Source: Nymphaea colorata (lineage: Eukaryota > Streptophyta > Magnoliopsida > Nymphaeales > Nymphaeaceae). From it: a DNA stretch of 64,000 bases. The notes beneath the pieces are model-generated. The model made no database searches, was not told the DNA's origin, and saw only the letters and a list, made by a program, of their open reading frames with translations. Shown one piece after another: positions 33,213-45,650 of the stretch (positions are counted from its first letter, which is position 1; every line of letters begins with the position of its first letter). The position numbers and the translations under genes were made by a program. The stretch covers positions 10,786,505-10,850,504 of the forward strand of contig NC_045140.1 in the NCBI RefSeq assembly GCF_008831285.2, in the 5' to 3' direction.

Positions 33213-36200
33213 AACAACAACAACGTGTTCATTAAACATAACATATTATGCTCTAATTAGAACACACATTTCAAAAATACAATATTTTTATTCTAAAAAA
33301 CATTGTGTACATCACTATGCCCAACACATGATTATTGGATATACAAGCAACACTCATTACAAGACTGTGTTTTCTAAAGCAAGAATACAGTATTCCTAAT
33401 ATATGTGTATGATCTCAGTTGTCTTCATAACAGCACCTAACTAGTCATAGGCCTTCCAGGACGGGAGTACTAATTGTGAGGTCGTTTTCATGTGAATATC
33501 AACTAGCTTTTAGTCCATCCAATTTCATTTTTAGAAATGACATTCTTTATTTAGAACGGCCGACCTACACATTGAGCGTAGGCGGTATAGTCGTTCCTCC
33601 AACATTTATGGTTCAGTCGTACCCTAGTGCCCACTTGCCTTTAAATTGTGAATTCAATAAGGACTTGCGTTGATAGAATGAGCACATGGGGATATGTGCA
33701 GGCAATCCAATATAAATCTCTTATTACATATTGGTGAACCCTATTTTTTTTTTGATATTTACATATTTTGGGTTTAATTAGCCATGTCTCCGGAAACTCA
33801 ACCAATGGGGCCCTTCAACTAATGTGTATCATCCGCAGGTGCACTTGTGGCCTTATGTGGGCACTTGCTTATATAGTTTCAGACAATTTACTTATTTGCA
33901 TTTTGAGTGTTTATAACCATTTGTTTGTTTGTATATTAGCGTCTCTTAATCATTTGTTATTTATATATTTGTGCCCTTCAATCATTTTACTAGTTATTTT
34001 AATGGTTTAAGAAGTGTCCCTCAGCCAAGAATTCCTCGGGCATTAGCATATGCATAGGCCTATACACTTTTCCCCGGGCGACCCAATATCTGAGTTCGTC
34101 TCACATGACCTGGTGTGATAACTCATCATCCAATTTTCCTTCCGATGATCTTAGACCTCTCACTACATAGAAAAATTTTGTGAGACACTAATATGTAATA
34201 AACCCATTTTTGCAGGCCTGTGTGGGCAACTGCAGACATGAGCCTACATGTATGTGACTCCGCTATTGCAAATTAGGAACTTCATCTCATTACTTGTTGC
34301 AATTCCTTTATTATCAAATACAACTCAGAGTGATATATAAGCTTTTTAGTCATCTTATGTTTTCTATGTATTTGTTTTCAGCTTCCTTAGGAGGCCCTCG
34401 GTGATTGTAAAAATATTGGTGATTGTAAAGATATTGTGTTGACAGGAATATAGTATTTCATGGATGTATACTAAAGATTAGGATAGATTTGTGGAACAGT
34501 ATGCTCCAAATAATGCAATGTTTTTGTTACCAAATGCTCTCTTGTACAAAACATCAATAACACTTGTTATGGCGTTTTATAAATTTACTTTATTTTTTAT
34601 TTTGTTTGATAAAATTGATTGCTCTAACACCGGACAAAGAAATTGCTAACTTTATTAGGGAGCTTAGTTTCCTTCATGTAAGCCCCCGGAGACCAACCCA
34701 ACGGCACAAGTGATTGACATTTGTACGGCACAAGTGGTTGACATTTGTAACAGACACCTACACACATAATTAATGTTTTTTATTCCACTTTCCTAAATGT
34801 AACTATATGAAAGGATATGCAAAATTATGAAAATATAAATAAAAACATGAAAAATCAATTTCTAAGTCGCATTTATGACCCAAGAAAAGTGAGACCTTTA
34901 ATTGTACAAGCGTGATAACAATTATTACTTTTATCAATTTTAGAAATTTTAACTTTTTGTTTTCAACTATATGCCCAAATTTATAAATTATAACTCGGTC
35001 TCTTTATTTTGTCAACTCTCCCTCCCACTGTATTATACACACAAAACCCCAAACCAGCTTGGTCCTTGGTATTTGATGAAAGGTGGACCATTTGTTAGGG
35101 GTTTTTGCTTTTTCGGCAACCCCCCAACCGAAAAACCCCCAACCAGCTTGGTCCTTGATATCACTTCTCTATCTTTCTGATGACCTGAAGGTGGTTGGCC
35201 AAGCCATTTGTGACCTTTCAACACCGGAGAGAACAAACTTTTTGTTTTTGTTTTTTTATGTTTTAATGATTTCACCAAGTCTTTAAGCATTAAATAATTA
35301 ATTAGATCATTTGGAAAAAAATTGGAAAGAAAGTGAGAGCTAGTTTTCCAAATTAGAAAGAAAGAAAGAGCTAGAGTATGGTAACTCAATTGCAAGTCGA
35401 TAGTCCACCTGTAGTCCTTGATCCCGCCCATTCACCGACTCAATCCGCTTACCCGATTAGCTGCTGATCAGAGTCCGATTCCTGAGTTTACCAACTATAA
35501 ATCTGACAATATGTTAAAGTGTGGCATTATTGGTAGGAATTCCATCCACGTAAGGGGGACCGTTGACATCATCAGATTCATCACTTGCTCAGTTTCTCCA
35601 TCCTTTTGTCTTCCCTTCCTTTTTGTATTTCTTAGTGCACCACACCGCTCAACGGGAACCGCCCTTTGAAACAAAACGTCTTTTTGAGCCAACGGCCACG
35701 ATGGCTTGCTAGAGTGTTCTCCGTATCGGCGGATATTGGTCTGTCATAAAAATAGCTCTGTAAACTAAGTTTGTGAGGATGCCCATTTGGTACTACTGGA
35801 TCAAGGGATTCACCACTCAGTGGAATCCGTTATGAATAATCGAAAATACTGAAAAAGTCACATTATAAAAATAAAATGTAAAAAACATTGTATAGAAAAT
35901 AATCAAACAAAATATTAAGGTACATGCACACTCACAATCAAAGTCGCGTGTGCATGCACTAGTTTAATGAAATATTAAGTTACTTTCAAAGAAAAGAAAA
36001 AAAAAAAGCGGTGGTTATTTATAACGCTTTACACTTGATCGAGTTTGTGATCAGCTCAACAAGAGTGTTAATTTGGCACTAGTAACAATATGTTACTGTT
36101 ACTGTATCTGGCCAATATATTGGTAATAGATTTATAAAATGCTTCTTGATTTGTGGTTGTCTTGAGCGAACGAAACATTATACAGAACGGCCTAAGATCA

Positions 36201-36390
36201 GATCCATGATGTTGGAAATAACTCCAAAGATTTTAGAAGTTGTGAGAAGATTGAGCCATCAAGATCAGTATTGAATGCTGGAGTACCCTGAACTAACAAA
36301 CAATCGTCGCCAATCAGTATGTCCACGCTGCTGATCAGAACCAAGATTGCTGAATACCAACAAACTGCATGGTGTGGAATATAATGAGCC
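33213..36390. other. AT-rich spacer with a small direct repeat
   Basis: No gene recognised. Within it, aaccagcttggtccttg occurs at 35,052 and 35,141 (89 bp apart) with similar flanks, a decayed duplication. An A-rich run lies near 35,990. The ORFs seen are short and domain-free. Confidence 0.4.
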
Positions 36391-36399
36391 ATAATGGAG

Positions 36400-37702
36400 A
36401 AATTTAGTGCCCGACCAAAATCCAACCTTAATTTTTTTTATTTTGGCCCCATATTGCGTGCATACAAGCTCATAATATTCTTTAAATTTTTTGGCAACAT
36501 CACTCTTATTTTTGAGAAAATAAAGTCAAGTCATGCAAATTTTATCATCAATAAAAGAAACATAGTATCTATATCTAGAATGAGACTCTTGGGGCTGGGC
36601 CCAAACATGTGAATTAAATCAAAAATTTTAGTAGACCTTTCACTAGAGTTTTAAAAATGTAATCTAGTTGATTTTGAGATTTCACATGCATCACAAGAAT
36701 GCCCATCAGGTTTGACGTTTGGAACAAGGATTTTCAGCAACCTATCTAAAATATGACCAAGCTGAGAGTGCCACAAATTTGTATTCAAATGTCTTTTCTG
36801 CTTGAGCAAGAAAACCAACCTTAATGTTGTCTAAGGCATATAGACCGTTGTGCTCATACCCTCTATCAATCTCCTTCCTCGACTCCTTGCCCTGAAAAAT
36901 CAAATTCTTTGGACAAAAAATAGCTAACCAGTTATAAGCTTTAGTTATCTTACTTACAGATATAAGATTCAGATAAAGTTTAGAATATAGAGCACACAAG
37001 ATCTTTTATTTGATTTGAAGAAACAAGATTCTCGAATGCCTTCTTCAGCATTGGGTATGTCATCAACCGTGAACACATGCCGATTTTTTTCAAGATTTAA
37101 ATCAACTAGTTTAGAGGGATCACCAGCCATGTGCTCGGTGGCCTCAGAGTCACTAATCTATCCTAGATTTTTTGAACAAGCAATGAGAGCATGTTGCACA
37201 CCTTCAGATGAATTTCCAATAGGCTGAGTAAAATCCAGATTTGTCTTAGAAAAATGCTGAAAGACTTTTTCCAGCTTTTCACAGGTGATGAAGTTGGTTG
37301 TGTTGGGGCAGTTTGACGAGAGTGGCTTCTCCTTTGATGACAGCTTCCAATTTAACTCCCAACATTTTTCTCTAGTGTGTCCAATTTTTTTGCAATATGA
37401 ACATTTGAAACAATTTCTTCCTCTCTGCATGATGGTAACATTTCCACCGCCTTTGATATCATGTCTGGGATTGTTAGCAGTGGCTCGGAACGGGTCTATC
37501 TTTTCGCTTGTGTCTTCAGCAGCCTCACTTTTCTTATCCAGTAATTTTTCGGCCAGCAATCTCTCTTTGTATGGTTTGACAGCCTTGACTGATGTTTAGT
37601 AATTGATTTGCCATGAGTATTTGACTTCTAACACTCTCAAATTCTATACGAAGTCCACCAAGGAAACATAAGATTTTATCCTCTTCCAAACGTTGTCTAT
37701 AC
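36400..37702 (-). pseudogene. Minus-strand Ty1/copia gag-integrase remnant E
   Basis: Read on the minus strand from 37,700: gag (RQRLEEDKILCFLGGL, VRSQILMANQLL), then a zinc knuckle CSYCKKIGHTREKC at about 37,390. The protease motif near 37,150 reads DSEATEHM, where the family has DSGA, so the active-site Gly is replaced by Glu. The pre-integrase segment (LNLISVSKITKAYNWLAIF) lies at about 36,900-36,970. The integrase start (FIDDKICMT, LYFLKNKSDVAKKFKEYY) is near 36,470-36,560. RT and LTRs are missing. The gag end stops abruptly at a MITE-like element at 37,703. Confidence 0.82.
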
Positions 37703-38050
37703 CATTGTCACAAAAAAAGTATACGGATATTTTACGGTAAGGAATTTCTAGGGCATAATACGACAAAGTTGTATATCTCAGAAAAATCTCGGTGAATTTT
37801 TAGAAAAATTTAAAACATTTAATAAAACCTGAAAATTATAAAAAAAATAAAAATTAATAAAATACAAAAAAAAAGTGAGAAAAACGTGTATTATACCCAT
37901 TTTTATTTTTTTGGCATTTTTCTAAAAAAATGTGTTTTATATCCATATTATGCCCGTATTTTATGCTTTTCATGTTTTATACGGCTGACTTGTTTTTCAC
38001 ATTTTACACGTGTTTTTTTTTTTGAATAAAATGTGTTTTCTCTGACAATG
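37703..38050. mobile_element. Possible MITE, 348 bp, with CATTGTCA inverted ends
   Basis: The left end (cattgtcacaaaaaaag) and the reverse complement of the right end (cattgtcagagaaaac) match at about 13 of 16 bases. The interior is very A/T-rich, non-coding and partly self-complementary (multiple a-runs on the left, t-runs on the right). It sits exactly between the end of copia E gag and the start of a dispersed repeat. No target duplication is obvious. Confidence 0.5.
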
Positions 38051-38239
38051 TTATGGAGTGATGAGATATCTACATTTCTAACTAAATTATAGTAAACTGT
38101 TGCTACCTTAATTCCATGTGGCATTGCCTCAATAAGATGCTTTTCCAGCCTATGTTTATTGATACTGTTGATTTTTTACTGCAGTTAACTGCCTACACTA
38201 CTTGCCATAAAGGGGCACTTGTGTGTTGTGTTCATTTGA
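38051..38239. repeat. Dispersed repeat, copy 1
   Basis: Closely matches 51,094-51,289: gatatctacatttctaacta, aattatagtaaact, ccatgtggcattg, cctcaataag, aactgcctac and gtgtgtt blocks in the same order and strand. The other copy has about 10 extra bases mid-way. No coding function recognised. Confidence 0.85.
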
Positions 38240-40380
38240 TTGAGAAGCTAGTTATGTATATATTGTGCATTCTTGGGATTGAGAAGGTAGCCTTACCTAT
38301 GGGGCTATTGACCTTGTTGGAGACATTCAATTTCATGTTACCACTGTTCACTATTTCAAAAGACTCCAACAATCTACAAACAAGGGAACTACTTCTCTGA
38401 CTTGATTTACTTGTTTAACATGAAGAGAGGGTGACAGAAATGGTCTTGGATATCTTACTGGATCCAACTCATGGGTCATATCTTTGTCACTCCATCTCAG
38501 ACTCAGATTGGTATTTGTATTTGAATTTCTGGAACTAATTCAGATCGGTTTCGCATAATTCAAAGGCCAGTTCATTATCTAGTACTCTCATATTTAGATC
38601 CCAATTCTGTCGCCTAAACCATATGCCAACCCCAAGTCTGATTCACTTAAATCCATTTTCATTTATGAATCCAATGACATGGATCTGAGCTCACGTCGAA
38701 AATGGGATAGTATCCCCGAATCATTGACATCAATCGGTCAGATATTGCTATTGTACAATTTTTCATATATGCTGCTGACTCACTACTAGACAATTTGACA
38801 CATATATATTGCTTGCTGCTCATAACTTGTATTCACAACCCACCAATATGTGAAAGATGATGAAAAGTAGTGCAATGTCAATGCAAGGATAGAATTGTGG
38901 TACCATGGGGCTGCCTCCCTTTTTGATTGAGGGTTTTTTCATAATCCTAAGGGAAATTATGTGATTTACGAAAAAAATATTTTTGTTACACCTTTACAAT
39001 TTGGTCCTTATAAGGGGGCCTACTTTGTCCTCCTTACTGTTAAAGCTTCTCTCCCCTCTCAAAAACACATATCATATGATTAATTGTGTTTTAGTTTAAA
39101 ATTTATTCTTTGTTATCTCATACTGACTCTGAATTCAATTATGTGAAAAGCCACAGATGCACAGTGAAGTGCTGATTGATTCTTGATAAAAGATATAGAT
39201 TGACATTAAGCGTAGAGAACAAACGATGCGAGAATACAAATTAAAGAAAACGCACATTAAAACCCTAGTTTAAACATTGATATGAAACAAAAAAAAAGTT
39301 CATTTCAGCTACATCGGATTTTGATTTTGATTTGATCTACGTCAAAGTGCTCAACAATGAATTTTGCATGTTTCAAGACCTCTCATGTGAATTGACATTA
39401 AGCATGGAGTGAGAAAACCATGATTCAATTTTTTAATATCATGTGCAATAAACTCACATGTGGATCTTAGATATGGTTTTGATACAAGGATCTAGATCCA
39501 AATTCATATCTAAAGAAAACTCTAGAAGATGGATCGAGATATGATAATGAGATCTAGATCATCATTTGATATCAGAGATATGAAATTGGTGAAAAATGGA
39601 TTTTGGTATATGAAATGAGTTCCTAGATGTAGGACTCGGATATGGAATCGAGATATAAAAATTGGACTTGGAAATGAAATCTGGATCAAGGAATTGAAAT
39701 CTAAAATGGTTGAAACTTGGACCTGCCTTGACTTGGGCTAGGTGGATTCTAGTAGCATAACAAGCACTGGACCAAGGGGAGGTTTAGTTTTGAAAACTGG
39801 GTTCAGATGTCGGTTGGGTGCATGTTTACTCCCTCAGCTTGTGTGCTATTTTTGAAAAACTTTGATATAATGAGAAATTGGAGTGGGTTGAATTAGGGCT
39901 CGAGCCTACTAGTTTCATGAAAAATACATTCATGATGACAAAATGACCAAAACTCCCGTGTGTGCTTTTGGGCTGAAACATGTTCAAGTAAGGGGATTAA
40001 TTTGAACTAAAGTTTAGGAATCAAAGAAAGTCATAAATCAAGGTATTTGTACCTACGCTCTATGTTTGTGTAGAAGAATATGAGTCAAAAAAGAAACAAC
40101 CGTCTTACCCCTGTGTATATTTTGGAGTTTGACTAAACCAGCCTATGGGCCTCCTCCTAATTCAACTTTGGTTAAAATCTTGCTTGAAAATTCCTCTTGG
40201 AAATGCTCTAAAAATCAAAAATAAATTTATACCAAGCCATGCATGTTATAAAGAGAAATCGAGGGGGCAATAAAAATCTAATTTCTTGTTAGAATTTTCA
40301 CAAGTGGAGCTGGGAGTGCTTGGATAAGCTGCTTACCTGTGAGTATATGTTCAAAGATCGAAAAAGTTGAGCTAATTCCA
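38240..40380. other. AT-rich spacer
   Basis: No gene recognised. Stretches near 38,450-38,720 and 39,450-39,690 are made of short 'gatctagat'/'gatccaaat'-like words, a low-grade simple-sequence character. Confidence 0.4.
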
Positions 40381-40389
40381 CTCAAATGA

Positions 40390-40740
40390 GCATGACATTA
40401 ATATTGTTTTATACATGATAAATATGATATAACTCGGTTTCAACTCACTCTATCAGGGTGATGTCAAATTCAGCTTAAACCCCTGAAAACAAGAGTGGGA
40501 AAGCACTCAAAATTTAATTGAACTCAAATTACAGTGAATGAACTCAAATTGAACTAAAGAATATTGATTTATTCATGATAAACATGATATTAACTCAAAT
40601 TTTGCTGAAACCCCTAAAAACAAAAGAGAGAGCACATTAAGCTGAATTGACCTCAAGCTAGGCTGAGTGAAATTAAACTGAAATAAGGGAATATTGATTT
40701 ATGATTGATAAACATGAGCATAGTTCATGTGTAGTTGTGA
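40390..40740. repeat. Degenerate tandem repeat, about 130-160 bp x 2.3
   Basis: aatattg followed by tttat and tgataaacatgat occurs at 40,400, 40,560 and 40,690. In between are shared gctgaaacccct-like and caaaagagag-like blocks. Spacing varies. Confidence 0.65.
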
Positions 40741-40959
40741 AATCACCTAACTGCTTAAATTTTAGGCCATTCTTAGGATTTCGGTGAAAATTTTGACTTT
40801 AGAAGTCATGATGACTATGATGCAAGGGCAAAATGGAAATTTTCAGCTTCAATGACCTAGGTGATCTGGTTCTAGGTATTCAACGGTGGTGTAAAGAGTA
40901 CCTGTTTGATATGGAAATAACCTTTGTTCTTGGAATTTAAAATATCAAGGCAAAGGGTA

Positions 40960-41240
40960 AAATGATTGCATATGCTTGCATGATTGTGGGCATTGAAGCA
41001 TAGAAATCTCAAAATATGTACCTGAGTGCTTGTGAAATATGCTTGGAAAATTCATGCATTGGTTTGCATTTTCTTGCATGCTCATATGCTTGTGTGCATT
41101 GAAGCACAAAAATCTCACATGAATGTGAGTGCATGTGAAATGTTTGTACAATTTGATAAAATTTCTTTGTTTATACCTCTTGTCTCTTGTAAGCACTTTC
41201 TTGCAAGCACAAAACTTTCATCAACTGTTATCAAATTCAT
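40960..41240. repeat. Left part of degenerate minisatellite region
   Basis: Units contain tgtgcattgaagca, aaaatctcaca and gagtgcttgtga-like words, repeated about 110 bp apart. The same words occur to the right of copia F, from 44,520 onward, so one repeat region was split by that insertion. Confidence 0.65.
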
Positions 41241-41275
41241 CTAAAAAAATTGTTCTTTTGTTCTCTGGTTGATTC

Positions 41276-41647
41276 TGATAATGCACGAAAGGGCACCAGC
41301 TCATGCACAAGAGAAATTGACGCCCTTCATGTCTCACGCACAAGAGAAACCATTCATCTCTCTAGCCCATAATGTTCCCACATCAGTAGGTGCAAGAGAT
41401 AAAGATGATGACAATGGAAAGAAGATCCGTCGGTTTCAACAAGAGAGAGATTTCAAGAATCAAAATTGTAGATGGAAAGAAGCACAGAAAATGGAATGTG
41501 CATTGAATTCAAATTCATTTGTAAAATGTATATAAACCCCATATTTAAGGGAACCAGTCCATTGAGAAAAAATTCAAGGACTGAGATCGTGGAGTAGGAT
41601 TATTCCGAACCACATTAAACTTTCTTTCTCATCATCTTTCTTTCTCA
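41276..41647 (+). repeat. 5' LTR of copia F
   Basis: Starts TGATAATGCACG and ends ...tttctttctca. A TATA-like tgtatataaacc lies at about 41,528. The end is fixed by the primer-binding site and by identity of its last 33 bp to 44,264-44,296. Confidence 0.88.
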
Positions 41648-41660
41648 TGGTATCAGAGCC
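41648..41660 (+). other. Primer-binding site of copia F
   Basis: tggtatcagagcc, complementary to the 3' end of initiator tRNA-Met, lies directly after the LTR with no gap. Confidence 0.9.
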
Positions 41661-41928
41661 ATAAAAGCTATTACCAGCAAATTGCGAGATGCCGATGGTT
41701 TACAAGTGCCACAACTGCTGTCGAAGGAGGAGCCCCGCGCACCCTCTTCAAAAAGAGTCTTCCAGGTGTGACTTTCTCTGGGGTGCGTTTTTGACTGGAG
41801 ATGATTCTTAGGTTGAGCTAGGCGGCGTTGGATTCAGGCAAGTGTCTAGTATTTTTGGACAAAGTTGTAGATTTTTTGGACGATTCTATGAAGAGATGCA
41901 AAATTTACAAGTGTCGCAGGTTTTCAAC

Positions 41929-44263
41929 ATGTCAACATCTGTAACAAATTCTACAGCTAAGTACCCCTATCCCTCCACCGTGAATGTGGCTAGTTTTGTT
42001 TCTATCAAGCTGTCACACAAGAATTTCTTGCTGTGGAAAACACAAATTCTTGGACTTATAGAGAGTCAAGATTTGTTTGGATTCATCGATGGGTCGATTC
42101 CCCAACCAGCTTCTACCATAGAAACTACCAAAAATGGTGAAGTTGTGAGACGACCGAATCTTGATTTTTCTGCTTGGAAAAAATCACATTGTCTTTTATG
42201 GGGATGGATAACTGGTTCCTTCACGGAAGAAGTCCTAGGCCTAGTGATGGGACATGATACCGCTGCACAGGTATGGAAAACACTGACAGGAGCTTTCGCT
42301 CGAGCATCAAAAGATAGAGAAATTATGTTGACAAGAAAATTACAACTCTTTCGCAAACAAAGCAAATCTGTCACTGAATATGTCACAGGGTTCAAGGCCA
42401 TATGTGATGAAGTTGCTGTAATAAGAAAGCCTATGACAGATGACGACAAGGTTTTCTAGCTAGTCAATGGACTTGGACCAGTATACGTGTCATTTATGAC
42501 TTCCATCCTCAAGCCGCCGGTACCATCCTACCTCGATGCCGTATCCTTATTCCAAGGACATGAAACAATGAAAGATCCACATGCAGGAGAGACTAGACTT
42601 AATAGTCAAATGGCTTTTTTCACACAACAGTCTAACAGCCAGAACAACAAAAAATGCTACAACAACAACTGGCAGAACTACAATACCAATACTCGATTCA
42701 ATTCTAAGGGACGTGGGTTCAATCCGGCAACTCAAACTCGAAATATGCAAGGGCCGACTAATGGAGAGTCCACCAAATCCAAGGTACCATGTCAGATTTG
42801 TGGATTAAATAATCACAGTGCCTTCAAATGTTATCATAGATTTGATCATGCATATCAGTCTCATGATATGCCCCAAGCCTTCGCTACTATGAAAGTCTCT
42901 GATCCAATTGATCAAGACTGGTTTGCCGATACCGGAGCAAGTTCTCATGTGACTGATGATCCAGGTAAACTTAAGAGTTGCATTCCCTATGATGGAACTA
43001 AAAAAAATTATGGTAGGAAATGGTCAACATCTTGATATTACACATATTGGTACTACTGATATCATGTGGGCAATCGCACGATACCTCTAGACAATGTTCT
43101 TGTTGTACCCGATGTTAAGAAGAATCTTATTTTTGTCAGCCAACTTACATCTTCTATGCCCTATGTGTTTGAATTCTCTTCAAATTGCTTTTCTATTAAG
43201 GACAAGAAGACCAAGGAGGTGATTGCAATGGGAACTAGAGAAGGCGACTTATATGCGTTCAAGACAAAACCAAAGACTATGTTCTTCTCAACAAGGTTCC
43301 GATCAGCTCCCTTTGAAGTTTGGCATGGATGACTTGGCCATCCACATCATAAAATATTAGATTTTATGGCTAAAAATAAGTTGATTGCTATGACAAATAA
43401 TCCGTCTGAATCTTTTATTTGTGCTACTTGGCAGATGGGGAAGACATGCATTCCATTTATTTCTGTTGATGATGATTGTGACTCTTTATTTGCTAAAGTT
43501 CATTGTGATTTATGGGGACCTGCTCCTGTTCCTTCGTGTCAGAATATCAAATTTTATGCCTTATTTGTGGATCAATTTTCTAGATACTCTTGGATATATC
43601 CTCTAAAACGAAAATCTGATTTTTTCGCCAAATTCCGTGAGTTTCACAAAATGATCCAAACTCAGTTTGATGCCAAGCTAAAAATTTTTCAAAGTGATGA
43701 AGGAGGGGAGTGTAATAGTACGGCCCTCCTAGACTACTTAAAAGAAAATGGCATCAAACATAAAAAATCCTGCCCAAAAACGCCCGAGCAAAATGGAGTG
43801 GTGGAGCGCAAACATAGATCAATCACAGAATTGGGTCTTACTATGTTATCTCATAGCAACCTTCCAGCTCAGTATTGGGTCGAAGCATTTTCTATTGCTG
43901 TATGGCTCATCAATCAGCTTCCTTCACAGGTTTTACATATGCAAAGTCCATACAAGGTTTTGTTTAAAAAACAATCGGATTATTCGTGTCTTCGTGCTTT
44001 TGGATCTAGATGTTATCCTTATCTTCGGGGTTATGTAGATCACAAGTTTCAACCTAAGTCTCTGCCATGTGTGTTTGTTGGATATAGCAACCATCATAAG
44101 GGGTATAGATGTCTTTATCCTCCCACTGGATGGGTATACATATCTCGACTTGTTGTCTTTTATGAAGCAGTTTTTCCCTACCGAACTCCCACATCAACCC
44201 CTAGGGTCATCACTACTAATGCCAACTTTGTCTCCTTTTCAGATTCCTCCAAGGACCATCATG
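41929..44263 (+). pseudogene. Gag-protease-integrase of copia F, two in-frame stops and a local frameshift pair
   Basis: I take Met at 41,929 (MSTSVTNSTAK) as the gag start. An in-frame Met at 41,842 also exists. Gag: KLSHKNFLLWKTQILGLIES, then WKTLTGAFARAS. The zinc knuckle CQICGLNNHSAFKC is at about 42,790. Protease DTGASSH is near 42,930. The pre-integrase zinc region (WHG, GHPHH) ends CATW where the family has CxxC, so one zinc ligand is replaced by Trp. Integrase keeps its catalytic residues: HCDLWGP (about 43,502), SDEGGE (about 43,690), NGVVERKH (about 43,793). Defects are TAG at 42,457, TGA at 43,330, and a shift out of and back into frame between the A-run at about 43,000 and 43,060. 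The frame otherwise persists, so the copy is fairly young. It ends where RT should begin. Confidence 0.9.
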
Positions 44264-44296
44264 TTAAACTTTCTTTCTCATCATCTTTCTTTCTCA
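44264..44296 (+). repeat. 33-bp remnant of the 3' LTR of copia F
   Basis: Identical to the last 33 bp of the 5' LTR (41,615-41,647), joined directly to integrase coding sequence on its left. Confidence 0.85.
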
Positions 44297-44519
44297 GATT
44301 CTTGGTAAGCCCTTGTTTTATTAGGGGTTAAAACCAGTGACGTTTCGTAGACTTTGGTTCTCTTTTTTTTCTTCAAGCACTCTTACTGGCTTAACACATG
44401 GTCATGTCAAAATTTTCGTCATTCAACATCATCAAATCATTGGCTGAAATTTACTTGTCCTTTTAAGAAGTTGAACCCATTAACTACTTGCAAGATACAA
44501 TATAATAACTTGTAATGAA

Positions 44520-45650
44520 TGTTTATCAAACTTGCATACTTGAAATGCTTGTTTGCATTAAAGCACTAGAATATGAACCAAAGTATAAAAATATGCACCA
44601 TAGTGCAAAATTTCACATTAAAATGTGAGTGCTTGTATGCTTGTGGGCCTCGTATGAATGTACAAGTTCTTGTATGCATGTGATTCTCATATGAATACAA
44701 GTGCCTATTGGTCTTGTACAAATATGAGTACTTGTATGCTTGTAGTTCTTGCACGAACGTACAAGTAACTGTATGCTTTTGGGTCTCATAAGAATGTATG
44801 AGTGCTTGTATAATTTTGGGTCTTTACAAATGTGTGAGTGCTTGTATGCTCTTGGGTCTTGTACAAATACAAGTGGTTGTATGTTTTTGTGCTTGTAGGT
44901 GCTTTAAAGACTTGAAGCCTACATGCATTGAACAATGCAAATGTCCAATTATACACAATTATGTGTGTATCAAAGCAGAAAATTTTACACAATTATACGT
45001 TTAATTGAGTGCACTAAAGTGTGAAACGTTATGCTAAAATATGTTTTCTTGGGTGCACAAAAGCGCAAAATGTTATACCAGTATACAAAAATTTGGAAAC
45101 TTATGTACACTAGTACATTTGCTTGTATGCATTGAAGTGTAAAATATTATGCAAGGGCATGTTAACTTACAGAAGCATGAAAAGTCATACCAATGTGCAT
45201 TTGTTTGTGTACACTGAAGCAAAAATCATACACCAAAACAGAGGACATGCATGCTCAAAAGCATGAAATTTATGCACTAATATATTTACTTGGGGGCACT
45301 GAAACGTGAAATCTTATACCAAAGCACATTTACTTAGGGGCACCATAGTGCAAAATCTATCGAAACATGGGAGTTTGGAAACTTGTGTAAACTAGTACAT
45401 TTGCTTGTATACAATGAAGTGCAAAATCTTATGCTAATGCAAATTTACTTGGGGGCTCCAAAGCATTAAATCATATATCCATACTTATAAAACTTGCTTC
45501 ATCAAAGCAAGAAAATGGTGCATTGGAGCAGAGAAATATTATGTCGAAGCATAAAATTATTTTGAAACTTTAGAAATTTGGGTGCCCCGAAGTGTGAAAT
45601 CAAGTGCAAAAGCACGAAACTTTGGGAACTTGTGAAAATTTAAGTGCACC
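44520..45650. repeat. Degenerate minisatellite region, upper part
   Basis: From about 44,600 to 44,900, units of about 40-45 bp built on 'gagtgcttgtatgcttgtgggtct' and 'cgtacaag' variants repeat six or seven times. From 44,900 to 45,650 longer, more diverged units carry 'gcaaaat', 'tgcattgaagtg' and 'catttacttggggg'. ORFs here are repeat-encoded and not meaningful. Confidence 0.7.

Larger units (their letters stand above)
41276..44296 (+). mobile_element. Ty1/copia element F (Ale/Retrofit-like), internally deleted
   Basis: The best-preserved copia element in the window. It has a 372-bp 5' LTR, an intact primer-binding site, gag, protease and integrase nearly in one frame, then an abrupt jump into the last 33 bp of the 3' LTR. 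RT, RNase H, the polypurine tract and about 340 bp of LTR are gone. The outer borders carry a perfect 5-bp target duplication, so the loss happened inside the integrated element or before insertion. It is embedded in a minisatellite region. Confidence 0.9.
41271..44301. other. 5-bp target site duplication flanking copia F
   Basis: gattc at 41,271-41,275, directly before the 5' LTR, is repeated at 44,297-44,301, directly after the LTR remnant. Copia integrases make 5-bp duplications, so both outer borders are original. Confidence 0.85.

Noticed and set aside
36198-36425. 75-codon minus-strand ORF at the edge of copia E
   Set aside because: Only its first few codons overlap the readable integrase region. 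The rest does not match copia integrase, so I did not extend the element through it.
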